Below, in pieces: positions 1-9,326 of a stretch of 64,000 nt of DNA; position 1 is the stretch's first letter; the number at the start of each line of letters is the position of its first letter. The position numbers and the translations under genes are program-made. Where the stretch lies: NCBI RefSeq assembly GCF_000730425.1, contig NZ_CP008896.1, positions 1,674,001 to 1,738,000 on the forward strand, written 5' to 3'. Under the pieces are notes generated by a model. The model made no database searches. It had not been told where the DNA came from and saw nothing but the letters and a program-made list of their open reading frames with translations. The stretch is from Pseudomonas fluorescens (GTDB taxonomy: Bacteria > Pseudomonadota > Gammaproteobacteria > Pseudomonadales > Pseudomonadaceae).

Positions 1-15
1 CTTCATCTTTGGCAT
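1..15 (-). CDS. rpmI: 50S ribosomal protein L35, first five codons (partial)
   Basis: Read on the minus strand, the first 15 bases are ATG followed by codons giving M-P-K-M-K, the invariant start of ribosomal protein L35. A GGAG ribosome-binding site sits about 9 nt upstream. It follows infC by about 60 bp, the standard thrS-infC-rpmI-rplT order. The rest of the gene lies outside the window. Confidence 0.85.
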
Positions 16-75
16 GTTCGGATACTCCGCATTCAGTTGATAAACATAATCAGAAGGCCTGCCGTGCCCTATTGA

Positions 76-627
76 TTACTTCTTCTTTTTCGGGGCGATG
101 ACCATGATCAGCTGGCGTCCTTCCATCTTAGGATGCTGTTCGACGGAACCGTACTCCAGCAGGTCAGCTTCAACCCGCTTGAGGAGTTCCATACCCAGCT
201 CCTGGTGGGCCATCTCACGGCCGCGGAATCGCAAGGATACCTTGGCCCTGTCCCCATCACTCAGGAAACGTACCAGGTTGCGCAGTTTTACCTGGTAATC
301 CCCTTCCTCCGTCCCTGGACGAAACTTGATTTCTTTAACCTGGATCTGCTTCTGGTTTTTCTTGGCTGCGGCAATCTGCTTCTTCTTTTCGAAGATCGAT
401 TTGCCGTAATCCATCAGCTTGCAGACAGGAGGTACAGCATCGGCGGAAATCTCCACCAAATCGAGCTTGGCTTCTTCAGCCTTAAGAAGCGCGTCTTCAA
501 TTGACACAATCCCAAGCTGCTCACCCTCAGCCCCAATTAACCGAACCTCGCGTGCCGAGATATTCTCGTTGATCGGGGCTTTCGGTGCAGCTCGTTTATC
601 TTGTCTCATTTCACGCTTAATAATAAT
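76..627 (-). CDS. infC: Translation initiation factor IF-3
   Basis: IF-3 binds the 30S subunit, keeps it apart from 50S and proofreads initiator tRNA and start codon. The protein shows the family core: [14 protein letters not shown] near the N terminus, the [11 protein letters not shown] segment, [20 protein letters not shown], and a C terminus ending in PKKKK. The first ATG (609) would give 177 residues, but homologs begin about six residues earlier at an AUU codon, which IF-3 uses for autoregulation. Here three tandem ATT codons (627-619) precede AAG-CGT-GAA-ATG. GGAG at 633-630 is 2, 5 or 8 nt from them, so the exact one is uncertain. The first (627) gives 183 residues, the length I recall for P. 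aeruginosa, and shares one base with the thrS stop codon; the third matches the E. coli arrangement. Confidence 0.95.
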   Translation of the reverse strand: MIIKREMRQDKRAAPKAPINENISAREVRLIGAEGEQLGIVSIEDALLKAEEAKLDLVEISADAVPPVCKLMDYGKSIFEKKKQIAAAKKNQKQIQVKEIKFRPGTEEGDYQVKLRNLVRFLSDGDRAKVSLRFRGREMAHQELGMELLKRVEADLLEYGSVEQHPKMEGRQLIMVIAPKKKK

Positions 628-2549
628 TACTCCGAATCTGGGCGACCACGCCGGGAAACCGCTTGCGCGAGGAACTCAGCGAACTGGGCGACGGGCATTG
701 AGCCCAGGTCAGCACCTTCACGAGTACGCACAGCGACAGTCTGCATCTCGACTTCCCGATCTCCAATAACCAAAAGATAGGGAACCTTGAGCAAAGTATG
801 CTCGCGGATTTTAAAGCCGATCTTTTCATTTCTCAAGTCGGACTTGGCACGAAATCCGCTTTCGTTGAGTGTTTTTTCAACTTCAGCGGCAAAATCGGCC
901 TGTTTATCAGTGATATTCATGATCACTGCCTGAGTCGGAGCCAGCCACGCAGGGAACGCGCCCTCGTAGTGCTCGATCAGGATCCCGACGAACCGTTCGA
1001 ACGAGCCAAGGATCGCCCGGTGCAGCATAACCGGGTGTTTACGGCTGTTGTCTTCGGAGACGTATTCGGCTCCCAGACGGATCGGCAGGTTAAAATCGAG
1101 CTGCAAGGTACCACATTGCCAGACACGGCCAAGGCAATCTTTCAGCGAGAACTCGATTTTCGGACCGTAGAAAGCACCCTCACCAGGCTGCAAGTCGTAC
1201 GCAAGGCCCGCACTGTCTAGCGCTGCGGCCAATGCAGCTTCGGCGCGATCCCACAGTTCGTCGGAGCCGACGCGTTTTTCCGGACGAGTGGACAGCTTCA
1301 TTTCCACTTCGGTAAAGCCGAAATCGCGATAAACATCCATGGTCAGCTTGATGAACGCGGCGGATTCGGCCTGCATCTGCTCTTCTGTGCAGAAGATGTG
1401 GGCGTCGTCCTGAGTGAAGCCGCGCACGCGCATGATGCCGTGCAGCGCACCCGATGGCTCGTTGCGATGGCAGGCACCGAACTCGGCCAGGCGCATCGGC
1501 AGCTCGCGGTAGCTCTTCAGGCCCTGATTGAACACCTGCACGTGGCATGGACAGTTCATCGGCTTGATGGCGTAGTCGCGGTTTTCCGACTGGGTCGTGA
1601 ACATGTTGTCGGCATAGTTGGCCCAGTGCCCGGATTTCTCCCACAGACTACGATCAACCACCTGAGGAGTCTTGATCTCCAGATAGCCGTTGTCACGCTG
1701 AACCTTGCGCATGTACTGCTCAAGCACCTGGTACAGGGTCCAGCCGTTCGGGTGCCAGAACACCATGCCCGGCGCTTCTTCCTGGAGGTGGAACAGGTTC
1801 AGGCGCTTGCCGATCTTGCGGTGGTCGCGTTTTTCAGCTTCTTCGATGCGTTGGATATAGGCCGCGAGCTGCTTCTTGTCGGCCCAGGCGGTACCGTAGA
1901 TCCGTTGCAGTTGTTCGTTCTTGGCGTCGCCGCGCCAGTAGGCACCGGACAGCTTGGTCAGCTTGAACGACTTGAGGAAACGTGTGTTCGGCACGTGCGG
2001 GCCACGGCACATGTCGACATATTCTTCGTGGTAGTACAGGCCCATGGCCTGCTCGTCCGGCATGTCTTCCACCAGACGCAGCTTGTAATCTTCGCCACGG
2101 GCGGTGAACACATCGATCACTTCGGCGCGCGGCGTGACTTTCTTGATGACGTCGTAATCTTTCTCGATCAGCGCGTGCATGCGCTGCTCGATGGCCGCCA
2201 GGTCGTCCGGAGTGAAAGGACGCTCGTAGGCGATGTCGTAATAAAAGCCTTCGTCGATGACCGGGCCGATCACCATCTTCGCGGTTGGGTACAGTTGCTT
2301 GACCGCATGGCCAATCAGATGCGCGCAAGAGTGGCGAATGATCTCCAGCCCCTCTTGATCCTTGGGCGTGATGATTTGCAGGCTGGCATCGGCGGTGATC
2401 AGGTCGCTGGCGTCAACCAGCTTGCCGTCGACCTTGCCGGCCACGGTGGCCTTGGCCAGGCCAGCACCAATGGATGCGGCGACCTCGGCTACGGAAACCG
2501 GATGATCGAATGAACGTTGACTGCCGTCGGGAAGAGTAATAGTTGGCAT
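627..2549 (-). CDS. thrS: Threonyl-tRNA synthetase
   Basis: Class II aminoacyl-tRNA synthetase that charges tRNA-Thr in the cytoplasm. The 640-residue product has an N-terminal TGS domain ([13 protein letters not shown]), then the editing domain with [11 protein letters not shown] near residue 73, and the catalytic core with [12 protein letters not shown], the motif 2 region [23 protein letters not shown] and the C-terminal anticodon-binding domain. The ATG at 2549 is chosen because AGGAGG lies 5 nt upstream and the product then begins [10 protein letters not shown] as in the family; an in-frame upstream extension adds only 11 unlikely residues. It is co-directional with infC and rpmI, and the thrS stop overlaps the infC AUU start. 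Confidence 0.98.
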   Translation of the reverse strand: MPTITLPDGSQRSFDHPVSVAEVAASIGAGLAKATVAGKVDGKLVDASDLITADASLQIITPKDQEGLEIIRHSCAHLIGHAVKQLYPTAKMVIGPVIDEGFYYDIAYERPFTPDDLAAIEQRMHALIEKDYDVIKKVTPRAEVIDVFTARGEDYKLRLVEDMPDEQAMGLYYHEEYVDMCRGPHVPNTRFLKSFKLTKLSGAYWRGDAKNEQLQRIYGTAWADKKQLAAYIQRIEEAEKRDHRKIGKRLNLFHLQEEAPGMVFWHPNGWTLYQVLEQYMRKVQRDNGYLEIKTPQVVDRSLWEKSGHWANYADNMFTTQSENRDYAIKPMNCPCHVQVFNQGLKSYRELPMRLAEFGACHRNEPSGALHGIMRVRGFTQDDAHIFCTEEQMQAESAAFIKLTMDVYRDFGFTEVEMKLSTRPEKRVGSDELWDRAEAALAAALDSAGLAYDLQPGEGAFYGPKIEFSLKDCLGRVWQCGTLQLDFNLPIRLGAEYVSEDNSRKHPVMLHRAILGSFERFVGILIEHYEGAFPAWLAPTQAVIMNITDKQADFAAEVEKTLNESGFRAKSDLRNEKIGFKIREHTLLKVPYLLVIGDREVEMQTVAVRTREGADLGSMPVAQFAEFLAQAVSRRGRPDSE

Positions 2550-2717
2550 GGCGCCTCCTCTCCTAGTGGTGACCCCTACCAAAGGTCACGTGGGTTGGGA
2601 TGAGCCAGTACAAGATCCAACACCAGGCCGCTCATTGCTGAACGCCTGCCTTACAGCGGCAGGAGCCTTTCGGCCAACCGATAATCGAACCAGAGTGACT
2701 GGAGTTAAACATAAAGG

Positions 2718-2742
2718 GACCTGGCGAGAAAAAAGCCAGGTC
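2718..2742 (-). promoter_or_regulatory. Hairpin in the thrS upstream region
   Basis: GACCTGGC (2718-2725) and GCCAGGTC (2735-2742) form a perfect 8-bp stem around an A-rich 9-nt loop, about 170 bp upstream of thrS. On the minus strand the loop is a T-run and only a weak T tract follows the stem, so it is not a textbook terminator. It may be part of a thrS leader or end an upstream transcript. The rest of 2550-2900 shows nothing else I can name. Confidence 0.35.
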
Positions 2743-2900
2743 GTGGATGCTAGCACAGATGAACGGTCAGGGTGTTCCTCTACGGCCTGGTAACGACTAA
2801 CTCCAGGCTTTTACCGCCAAAAGTGAACTTGAGCTGTACGACAGGCCTCAAACACACTGAAAATCGCCGTCCGTCATATCGACTCAAGGAGCATCTCACC

Positions 2901-3212
2901 ATGCGCAGCACCTCGATCTTCGCCCTTGCCGCTTCCCTGGCTTTGTTCTCCATTGGTGCACAAGCCGCCGCGCCCTCCAACTGGCCTGCAGGTGCTCGCG
3001 ACAGCTTCGTCAGCGATTGCAGTGCAGCCGCCAGCCAGAATGTAGACGTCAAAACCGCCAAAGCCCATTGCGAATGTGGTGCGGACAAGATCAACGCCGA
3101 ATTGAGCACTGCCGAAATCAAAGAGCTCATGACCAACCAGAACGCCAGCCCGGAGCTTAAAAACAAAGCAGTCGCGGCTATTTCGTCGTGCAAGGTCGTG
3201 AAGAAAAAGTAA
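2901..3212 (+). CDS. Small secreted protein of unknown function
   Basis: A 103-residue product with a clear signal peptide (MRSTSIFALAASLALFSIGAQA, cleavage expected after AQA). The mature part has four cysteines (in SDCSAA, HCECG and SSCK), mostly helical alanine-rich sequence and a basic KVVKKK tail, so a small disulfide-bonded periplasmic protein is likely. AAGGAG lies 9 nt before the ATG. A longer frame extends upstream to 2772 but has no signal for translation. I do not recognise a named family. It is divergent from thrS and stands alone. Confidence 0.8.
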   Translation: MRSTSIFALAASLALFSIGAQAAAPSNWPAGARDSFVSDCSAAASQNVDVKTAKAHCECGADKINAELSTAEIKELMTNQNASPELKNKAVAAISSCKVVKKK

Positions 3213-3325
3213 GCGCGGCGAGAAATCAGTCCGCAAAAAAGGCCTGAAAACCCTCTGAAAACTGCTATTTCTCACAATTTACATAGCTTTTACGGCTTTT
3301 TTTACCAGCTGATATTTCGCAGCAA

Positions 3326-3344
3326 AGCCCCGTAAACCGGGGCT
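3326..3344 (+). terminator. Possible terminator hairpin after the small secreted protein
   Basis: AGCCCCG, TAAAC loop, CGGGGCT form a 7-bp GC-rich stem about 115 bp after the stop codon. No good T-run follows (TTACAG), so termination is only a guess. The remaining sequence up to the cold-shock gene is its 5' leader and contains the G-rich inverted repeat CTTGGGGGGGCTCCCAAG near 3393-3412. Confidence 0.35.
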
Positions 3345-3501
3345 TACAGCCAGACAAGACACTGAAGAAAACGCGATTGATTAGCAAACAGTGCCTTGGG
3401 GGGGCTCCCAAGCCGAACATTTCGACTATGATAGCCCGGTGTGCCCAGTTGGCCTGAGCAGCACAGCACTACTGAAAATATATGTTTCTTGGAGATACAC
3501 C

Positions 3502-3714
3502 ATGTCTAATCGCCAAACCGGCACCGTTAAATGGTTCAACGATGAAAAAGGCTTCGGCTTCATCACTCCTCAAGGTGGCGGTGACGACCTGTTCGTACAC
3601 TTCAAAGCTATCGAAAGCGACGGTTTCAAAAGCCTGAAAGAAGGCCAAACCGTTTCCTTCGTGGCTGAGAAAGGCCAAAAGGGTATGCAAGCTGCACAGG
3701 TTCGCGCAGAGTAA
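3502..3714 (+). CDS. CspA-family cold-shock protein
   Basis: A 70-residue single-stranded nucleic acid binding protein of the CspA/CapB type that acts as an RNA chaperone. RNP1 is visible as KGFGFI and RNP2 as DLFVHF, within the five-stranded OB fold starting [16 protein letters not shown] lies 8 nt before the ATG at 3502; a longer frame upstream is 5' leader, as is usual for csp genes whose long leaders control expression. A strong terminator follows immediately. Which of the several Pseudomonas csp paralogs this is cannot be told from sequence alone. Confidence 0.97.
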   Translation: MSNRQTGTVKWFNDEKGFGFITPQGGGDDLFVHFKAIESDGFKSLKEGQTVSFVAEKGQKGMQAAQVRAE

Positions 3715-3735
3715 TCTCTACGCCGATCAAAAAAA

Positions 3736-3760
3736 CCCCGTCCATGTGACGGGGTTTTTT
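3736..3760 (+). terminator. Rho-independent terminator of the cold-shock gene
   Basis: CCCCGTC (3736-3742), CATGT loop, GACGGGG (3748-3754) and six T residues. The A-run on the left flank would also give a T-run on the minus strand, so it can serve the convergent lipoprotein gene too. Confidence 0.92.
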
Positions 3761-3784
3761 ATGGGCGATGCAAAACGCGCGTGA

Positions 3785-4105
3785 TCAGCCGCAGTTGACG
3801 CGGGTAATCACTAGGTTGTCATCGGTATTGAGGTTCAGGCGATCGGAGCGGTACTCAAGGGTCACCATATCGTTGGGCTTGAGAATACGTGCATTCTGCG
3901 CACCAGCGCGGGTACGGGCCTGCTCCAGCAATTGCGGCGAGGCTTTCTGGCCAATGGCAAATTCCGCAGCCTTCGATTCACAACGGGTATGAACAGGCTC
4001 GGCTACAGCCGTGTCTTTGGCCGGCTCAGAGGTACCGGAAGTGCTGCAACCCGCCAACACGGCTGCCGCCAATAAGGTACCGAATGACGCGAGCTTCCAA
4101 GGCAT
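3785..4105 (-). CDS. Lipoprotein of the peptidase inhibitor I78 family
   Basis: The 106-residue product has a lipoprotein signal (LLAAAVLAGC, acylated Cys about residue 20) followed by a Ser/Thr-rich linker. The domain from about residue 42 contains the I78 hallmarks: an RCES cysteine, AIGQKAS, LLEQARTRAGAQNARILKPND, TLEYRSDRLNLNTDDN and the terminal RVNCG. I78 proteins are small inhibitors of serine endopeptidases, so a periplasmic protective role is likely by family. AAGGAGG stands 5 nt before the ATG at 4105. It is convergent with the cold-shock gene. Confidence 0.85.
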   Translation of the reverse strand: MPWKLASFGTLLAAAVLAGCSTSGTSEPAKDTAVAEPVHTRCESKAAEFAIGQKASPQLLEQARTRAGAQNARILKPNDMVTLEYRSDRLNLNTDDNLVITRVNCG

Positions 4106-4254
4106 GAAGCCTCCTTTGATAAAAAAATGGACAGAGATCGTGCGACCGTGATTTAGCCAATTGGTTTCAGAATTGTCACAATTGACCGTAGGCGAGTCTG
4201 CCTGACTCGGCGTCAAGGCTTGATGAATCAATCGTCACCAGATATGAATGAGCG

Positions 4255-4560
4255 TCAGTAGACGTCGATGTAGTCGAACGGCGGATTCGGCCAGTTCTGC
4301 TTCAATGCATTGAAAATCTGCATCACCCACACTTCATCGCTGGCCGCCACCCGGCCCACATAGCCAGACCCTGCCGCCCAGGTCTCCAGGCGAAACAGCA
4401 GACCGTTGACTTCCATCCCTCCCACCACACAAGAAGAGATATAGGCGATGCCTGCCTTGGTCACCCGCAATTGAGTGTGCTGATCGTCGCTGGCACTGGC
4501 AATCATTTGGCGCACAGCTTCCAATGTCAGGCTCTTGGGGTTGGTCAAATCGATGTGCAC
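4255..4560 (-). CDS. Hypothetical protein, about 101 residues
   Basis: Starts with GTG at 4560 (VHIDLTNPKSLTLEAVRQMIASASDD) and ends NWPNPPFDYIDVY. It looks cytoplasmic, with an N-terminal helix, a short strand region (TQLRVTKAGIAYISS) and an aromatic C terminus. There is a weak AGGA upstream. I do not recognise the family. It is divergent from the small gene at 4696. Coding seems likely from the soluble, protein-like composition, but the evidence is compositional only. Confidence 0.6.
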   Translation of the reverse strand: MHIDLTNPKSLTLEAVRQMIASASDDQHTQLRVTKAGIAYISSCVVGGMEVNGLLFRLETWAAGSGYVGRVAASDEVWVMQIFNALKQNWPNPPFDYIDVY

Positions 4561-4695
4561 GTGGCTTGTCCTGGCAATTAAACAGAGTGCCAGTGTCGCA
4601 TAGCGCTCCCCTCCTGCCTAAGTAGCAGTGCCAAACGCTGCGCAAAATGCTTAACTCTGCTGGCCAGTCCAGCCTTTGCGAGCCGCGAGAACCCG

Positions 4696-4908
4696 ATGAC
4701 CATCGTTACCATCAATGCCGATATCAAAGCCAAGTGGCCCCAGGGGCAAAGCGCCTACAGCCCAGGCAGCCCGGAAGAATTGGCAATCATTGGCATAGAC
4801 CTGCTGGTCAAGGAGTTGGGGACCCAGGCCGCGCAGGCCTTTATCGGCCAGGTATTGGAGAAATACCCGGCCGACCATATGGGGATCGAAGACCCTCTAC
4901 GCGAATAG
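4696..4908 (+). CDS. Hypothetical small protein, 70 residues
   Basis: MTIVTINADIKAKWPQGQSAY... followed by an amphipathic helix (LAIIGIDLLVKELGTQAAQAFIGQVLEKY) and an acidic end. No signal peptide or known motif. The ribosome-binding site is weak (GCGAG). It is convergent with the nucleoside hydrolase gene, the stops being 19 bp apart. Function unknown. Confidence 0.5.
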   Translation: MTIVTINADIKAKWPQGQSAYSPGSPEELAIIGIDLLVKELGTQAAQAFIGQVLEKYPADHMGIEDPLRE

Positions 4909-4927
4909 GCACCGACCGGCAGGCGCC

Positions 4928-5956
4928 TTACTTCAAGCGCGCCAGGCGCTCTGTGAGCAGGTCGAAAAAGCCCTGGGCATCGCCGTTTTCCACCCAGAAC
5001 ACATTCTTGTCGTGCTTGAGGCCATCGTACCAATCGACGATGGTCTGGCCGAACGTTGGGCCTTCGCGGCTATCGACCACCATATTGGCCTGACGCCCGC
5101 TAAACAGCTCGGGCTTGAGGAGGTAGCCGATCACGGTAGCGTCGTGCACCGGACCGCCCGACATACCGTAGTGCTCCATATCGCCCTTGACGTATTCGTT
5201 GAGAATATCGCCTACCACCTTGCCGGCATTATTGTTCAGGTCGGCGATCTTCTTCAGCCGCGCTTCGCTGGTGAGTATCTTGTGAGTCACATCCAGCGGC
5301 AGGTAGGTCAGCTTGACGCCACTTTTAAGCACTATTTCAGCAGCCACCGGATCGGCAAACAGATTGAACTCAGCCACCGGCGTAATGTTGCCGCCATTGA
5401 AGTGCGCGCCCCCCATGACCACCACTTCCTTGATGCCCTGAGTGATTTCCGGCGCCTGGGTCAGCGCCAGTGCCAGGTTGGTCTGAGGGCCGAGCATAGC
5501 AATGGTGATGCTATGGGGCTTGGCAGTGCTCAAGGTCTTGATCAGGTAATCGACTGCATTGCCTTCGGCCAAGCCTTTTTTCGGCTCGTTTACGGTGACC
5601 CCGGAAATGCCTTCCTTGCCATGGATATTCTCGGCATAGATCGGCGTGCGCAGCAGCGGCTGCGGCGCGCCGGCATACACCGGAATCTCTTCACGCCCTG
5701 CCCACTCACGGGCCAATCGCGCATTGCGTGAAGTCTTGTCCAGCCGCACGTTGCCGGCCACCGTGGTCAACGCACGAATGTTCAACTCCTGCGACGACGC
5801 CATCGCAAACAGCAGCGCCACCACGTCGTCAGCACCCGGATCGGTATCAATGATCAGGTCGATTTTTTCCGCCGCCTGGGCGCTTGCAGCAGTTAGCACG
5901 GACAAAAGCAGCACACTCCGAAACAGATGTCGCAGGGTTGGGGTTCTATGTTGCAT
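4928..5956 (-). CDS. Periplasmic nucleoside hydrolase, last gene of the ribose operon
   Basis: 342 residues with a signal peptide ending ASAQA and then the calcium-binding signature DTDPGADD of inosine-uridine preferring nucleoside hydrolases, which split ribonucleosides into base and ribose. Further family segments are TTVAGNV, NIHGKEGISG, IAMLGPQTNLALAL, MGGAH and PVHDATVIGYLL. Placed 28 bp after rbsD, it probably releases ribose in the periplasm for capture by RbsB, which makes the operon able to feed on nucleosides. Substrate range cannot be deduced. Confidence 0.93.
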   Translation of the reverse strand: MQHRTPTLRHLFRSVLLLSVLTAASAQAAEKIDLIIDTDPGADDVVALLFAMASSQELNIRALTTVAGNVRLDKTSRNARLAREWAGREEIPVYAGAPQPLLRTPIYAENIHGKEGISGVTVNEPKKGLAEGNAVDYLIKTLSTAKPHSITIAMLGPQTNLALALTQAPEITQGIKEVVVMGGAHFNGGNITPVAEFNLFADPVAAEIVLKSGVKLTYLPLDVTHKILTSEARLKKIADLNNNAGKVVGDILNEYVKGDMEHYGMSGGPVHDATVIGYLLKPELFSGRQANMVVDSREGPTFGQTIVDWYDGLKHDKNVFWVENGDAQGFFDLLTERLARLK

Positions 5957-5984
5957 GGCGCACTCCTTGTCACTGTGGGAAATG

Positions 5985-6386
5985 CTAGAAAGTCACGCCA
6001 GACACCAGCGCGATATTACAGTAGGGCTGGCACTCGCCAGTACGCACCACCGCGCGCGCTTTGCGGCTGAGCTGTTTGAACGCCTCATGACTGAGCAAGC
6101 GGCGCTGGCCCAGGTCGCCCTGGTCCAACGCGTTGAGATCAGCCAGTGCCGGCGGCTGTTTGAGCAGGATTTCCTCTGCCAATACGTGGCTTTCGACCTG
6201 CATCTCCGTAAGCACAATGCGCAGGGTACTGATGAAATCCGGAATGCCCTGGGTCAGCGCCAGATCGATCAACTCCACACCCGGCGGCACTGGCAGGCCA
6301 GCATCACCGATCACCAGGATGTCGCCATGGCCAAGAGAGGCAATCAGCCGCGACAGAGCAATATTGAGCAATGGAGTCTTTTTCAT
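5985..6386 (-). CDS. rbsD: D-ribose pyranase
   Basis: 133 residues; interconverts the pyranose and furanose forms of ribose so RbsK gets its substrate. The family signature is clear: [22 protein letters not shown] with the catalytic GHGD histidine, then [21 protein letters not shown] and a C terminus with [17 protein letters not shown]. The start overlaps the rbsK stop by 4 bp, indicating translational coupling. Confidence 0.96.
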   Translation of the reverse strand: MKKTPLLNIALSRLIASLGHGDILVIGDAGLPVPPGVELIDLALTQGIPDFISTLRIVLTEMQVESHVLAEEILLKQPPALADLNALDQGDLGQRRLLSHEAFKQLSRKARAVVRTGECQPYCNIALVSGVTF

Positions 6387-7300
6387 GGGCGAACAAAGCC
6401 TTGAACGTCAAGCAACGTAGGGATAGAGGGTTGCGCCCCGGCACGGGTGACCGACAGGGCCGCCGCAATCTGGCCGAACCGGATGGCCTCGGCCTCGCTC
6501 TGGCCGTTGGCCAGCGCCGCGGCAAAGCCACCGACAAAGGTGTCGCCCGCCGCCGTGGTATCCACGGCCCGGACGTTGGGCGCCAGCAAATGCTCGAAAC
6601 CCTGATCATCGGCGAACAGCGCACCGTGCGCGCCAAGCGTGACAATCACCTTGCTCGCCCCGGCCTTTATCAGGTGCGTCGCTGCGAGCTTGGCTGCATC
6701 CGGGGAGTCAACCGCGACACCGCTCAAGGCCGACGCTTCACTTTCGTTGGGGATCAAGTAATCAATCGCGGCATACCAGTCTGCTGGCAGCGGGCCGCTG
6801 GCGGGCGCTGGATTGAGGATCACCGTCTTGCCCAATTCACGACCGCGCTTGAGGGCATACCCCACGGTGTCCATCGGCACTTCGAGCTGGCAGACAATCA
6901 CCTCGGCCGCCTGTAGCACCGCATCGAACGCCAGCAGCGACGCGGGCGTCAGCCGGCCGTTGCTGCCGGCCACAATCACGATTGCATTCTGACTGCTGTC
7001 ATCGACCACAATCAGCGCGACGCCACTGGAACCCTCCACCTCACTGACCGCCTGGCAGTCGATCCCCTCCACCAACAACGCATCGCGCAGTTGAGCGCCG
7101 TAAGCATCGCTGCCCACACAACCGATCATTGCAACGGCAGCCCCCAGACGCGCCGCAGCGACCGCCTGATTGGCGCCCTTGCCGCCCGGCACAGTAATAA
7201 ACGACTGGCCGACCAGGGTTTCACCGCCGCGAGGCAGCCGGCTGGCGCGGGTCACCAAATCCATGTTCAAGCTGCCTACTACCACTACTTTTGCTGGCAT
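6383..7300 (-). CDS. rbsK: Ribokinase
   Basis: 305-residue PfkB-family kinase that phosphorylates D-ribose to ribose 5-phosphate. Visible motifs: [11 protein letters not shown] at the N terminus, the PfkB signature 1 around [15 protein letters not shown], substrate-contact NPAPA, and signature 2 [17 protein letters not shown] with the catalytic aspartate in AGDTF. It sits 22 bp after rbsR and overlaps rbsD. Confidence 0.97.
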   Translation of the reverse strand: MPAKVVVVGSLNMDLVTRASRLPRGGETLVGQSFITVPGGKGANQAVAAARLGAAVAMIGCVGSDAYGAQLRDALLVEGIDCQAVSEVEGSSGVALIVVDDSSQNAIVIVAGSNGRLTPASLLAFDAVLQAAEVIVCQLEVPMDTVGYALKRGRELGKTVILNPAPASGPLPADWYAAIDYLIPNESEASALSGVAVDSPDAAKLAATHLIKAGASKVIVTLGAHGALFADDQGFEHLLAPNVRAVDTTAAGDTFVGGFAAALANGQSEAEAIRFGQIAAALSVTRAGAQPSIPTLLDVQGFVRP

Positions 7301-7322
7301 ACATCAATACTCATCAATTCGT

Positions 7323-8345
7323 TCAGCGGTTTGAGGCAAACACGGCAGCCAACGGCGCCGTTGACTCACGCAAGACAATGCTCGGCGTGACAATGCGCTG
7401 GTCAGCCGGCAATTGCGGAGTCGCAATCCGTCGCAATAACAGCTCCGCCGCCGTCTCTCCCAATTGCAGGATCGACTGGCCTACGGTGGTCAACGCGGGA
7501 TAGACATAGCGGCTCATTTGAATGTCATCAAAACCAATCACCGACAGCTCGGCAGGCACTCGCAGGTTGCGCTCGGCGGCCGCGCGCAACACACCGAAAC
7601 CGATCATGTCGTTGCCAGCGAATATCGCGCTGGGCGGATTGTCTGCAAGCAACTGCACCGCCGCCGCATAACCGCCGGTACTGGTGAAATCGCTTTCCAG
7701 CACGCGACTGGCAGGCACAGCGATCCCAGCCTCCAGCAGCGCCCGCTGATAGCCGGCCAGGCGCATCTGCGCGACGCGCGTGTGCGCCGGTCCACCGATG
7801 CAGGCAATATCCCGGTGCCCCAGCGCCAGCAAGTGGCGAGTCGCCAGGTACGCGCCCTGCTCGTGATCGATGCGCACCAGGTCCACATCAACCCCCTCCA
7901 GGCCCCGGTCGACAATAACCATGGGCGTGCGCACCGCCTTGAGGCCCGTGGCCAGGCCACTGTCATCGCCTCCTACCGAGGTGACGATCAAGCCGTCGAC
8001 ACGTTTCTCCAGCAACACCCGTAAATAGTTGCGCTGCTTCTCGGCGTTATCGTCGGAATTGCACAGGATCACGCAGTAACCATTGCGCTCGCAGTAGTCC
8101 TCGATGCCCCTGGCCAGTTCTGCGAAATACGGGTTGAGGCTGTTGGGCACCAACAGGCCGATGGTCGCGGTGGTCTTGGCCTTCAGCGAACGGGCGACCG
8201 CGCTGGGTACGTAATCCAGATGCTTGATCGCCGCTTCGACCTTGAGCCGTACGGGCTCACTGACCGGGCGCGTCCTGTTCACCACATGGGACACTGTGGT
8301 GTAGGAAATGCCCGCGAGCGCTGCCACGTCCTTGATGGTTGCCAT
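7323..8345 (-). CDS. rbsR: LacI-family ribose operon repressor
   Basis: 340 residues with the LacI helix-turn-helix at the N terminus (MATIKDVAALAGISYTTVSHVVN), the hinge helix around VPSAVARSLKAK and a periplasmic-binding-protein-like effector domain. Located inside the operon, 3 bp after rbsC and 22 bp before rbsK. The 14-bp palindrome in front of rbsB is the likely operator. By analogy it is released by ribose or a derivative. Confidence 0.95.
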   Translation of the reverse strand: MATIKDVAALAGISYTTVSHVVNRTRPVSEPVRLKVEAAIKHLDYVPSAVARSLKAKTTATIGLLVPNSLNPYFAELARGIEDYCERNGYCVILCNSDDNAEKQRNYLRVLLEKRVDGLIVTSVGGDDSGLATGLKAVRTPMVIVDRGLEGVDVDLVRIDHEQGAYLATRHLLALGHRDIACIGGPAHTRVAQMRLAGYQRALLEAGIAVPASRVLESDFTSTGGYAAAVQLLADNPPSAIFAGNDMIGFGVLRAAAERNLRVPAELSVIGFDDIQMSRYVYPALTTVGQSILQLGETAAELLLRRIATPQLPADQRIVTPSIVLRESTAPLAAVFASNR

Positions 8346-8348
8346 GGA

Positions 8349-9326
8349 TTAACCCCGCCGGCTGGCGCGTTGACTGCGGTAGGTGTCCAGCACCACTGCA
8401 ATCACGATAACGGCACCGGTAATGATCCGTTTGGTCGGCTCGGTCGCGCCGATCTGCGCCAGGCCGGCCGCCAGTACGGAAATGATCAGCACCCCGAAGA
8501 AGGTGCTGATCACCGAGCCACGCCCGCCCATCAAGCTGGTGCCGCCAATCACCACGGCGGCAATCACCTGCAATTCAAGGCCTGAACCTGCATTCGGGTC
8601 CGCCGCTTCCAGGCGAGAAATCTGGAACAGGGCCGCCACCCCAGCCAACAGCCCCATCAGGCTGAATACCAGGATTTTGTAGGGTTTTGGATTGATCCCC
8701 GCCAGGCGCACCGCCTCCTCATTGGTGCCGATGCCGATCAGGTAGCGACCGAACACGGTCCGCGTCAGGACCGCCTGGGCGGCGATAATCACCAACAGTG
8801 CAATGATGAATGACGGCGAAATACCAAAAGCCACTGGGTTGGACAGCCAAGCGAAGGCGTCGCCGATATAGGCGGTGCGCGACCCTGTCATTTGATAGGC
8901 CGCACCACGGGCCATTTCCAGCACGCCCAGGGACACAATGAACGACGGAATCCGCCAGGCCACGGTAATCGAGCCGGTAATGGTCCCGGCCAGTGCCGCG
9001 CAGCCCATGCCAAGCAACGCCGCCGGGATTACGCTCCAGCCCCAGCCGAGGATCGCCACACTGACCGCAGATGCGGCCAGGGCCAGCACCGAGCCCACCG
9101 ACAGGTCAATGCCGCCGATGATCAGAATGAACGTCATGCCCACCGCCAGCACCATCAGGTCAGGAATCTGGTTGGCGATGGTGCTGAAGGTGTCATAGGA
9201 CCAGAAGTGGCTGCTCAGGGCCGAGAACAGCGCAATCATGGCCAGCAAGGCGCCGGCCAGCCCCAGGTAAGTGCCCAGGCCGTAGAAGTTGCCGCCGGCT
9301 TTGGCGGTGGGAGTTGCTGTTTTCAT
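8349..9326 (-). CDS. rbsC: Ribose ABC transporter permease
   Basis: 325-residue inner-membrane protein with about eight to ten hydrophobic segments. It carries the sugar permease signatures GGIDLSVGSVLAL and AAVVIGGTSLMGGRGSVISTFFGV that contact the ATPase. The start overlaps rbsA by 4 bp. Together with RbsA and RbsB it forms the high-affinity ribose importer. Confidence 0.97.
   Translation of the reverse strand: MKTATPTAKAGGNFYGLGTYLGLAGALLAMIALFSALSSHFWSYDTFSTIANQIPDLMVLAVGMTFILIIGGIDLSVGSVLALAASAVSVAILGWGWSVIPAALLGMGCAALAGTITGSITVAWRIPSFIVSLGVLEMARGAAYQMTGSRTAYIGDAFAWLSNPVAFGISPSFIIALLVIIAAQAVLTRTVFGRYLIGIGTNEEAVRLAGINPKPYKILVFSLMGLLAGVAALFQISRLEAADPNAGSGLELQVIAAVVIGGTSLMGGRGSVISTFFGVLIISVLAAGLAQIGATEPTKRIITGAVIVIAVVLDTYRSQRASRRG

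Noticed and set aside
781..808. GGAACC inside thrS as a second hrp-box
   Set aside because: No CCAC at 15-16 bp and located in a coding region.
2550..2900. T-box or tRNA gene upstream of thrS
   Set aside because: No specifier loop, antiterminator or cloverleaf could be drawn; only one hairpin was found.
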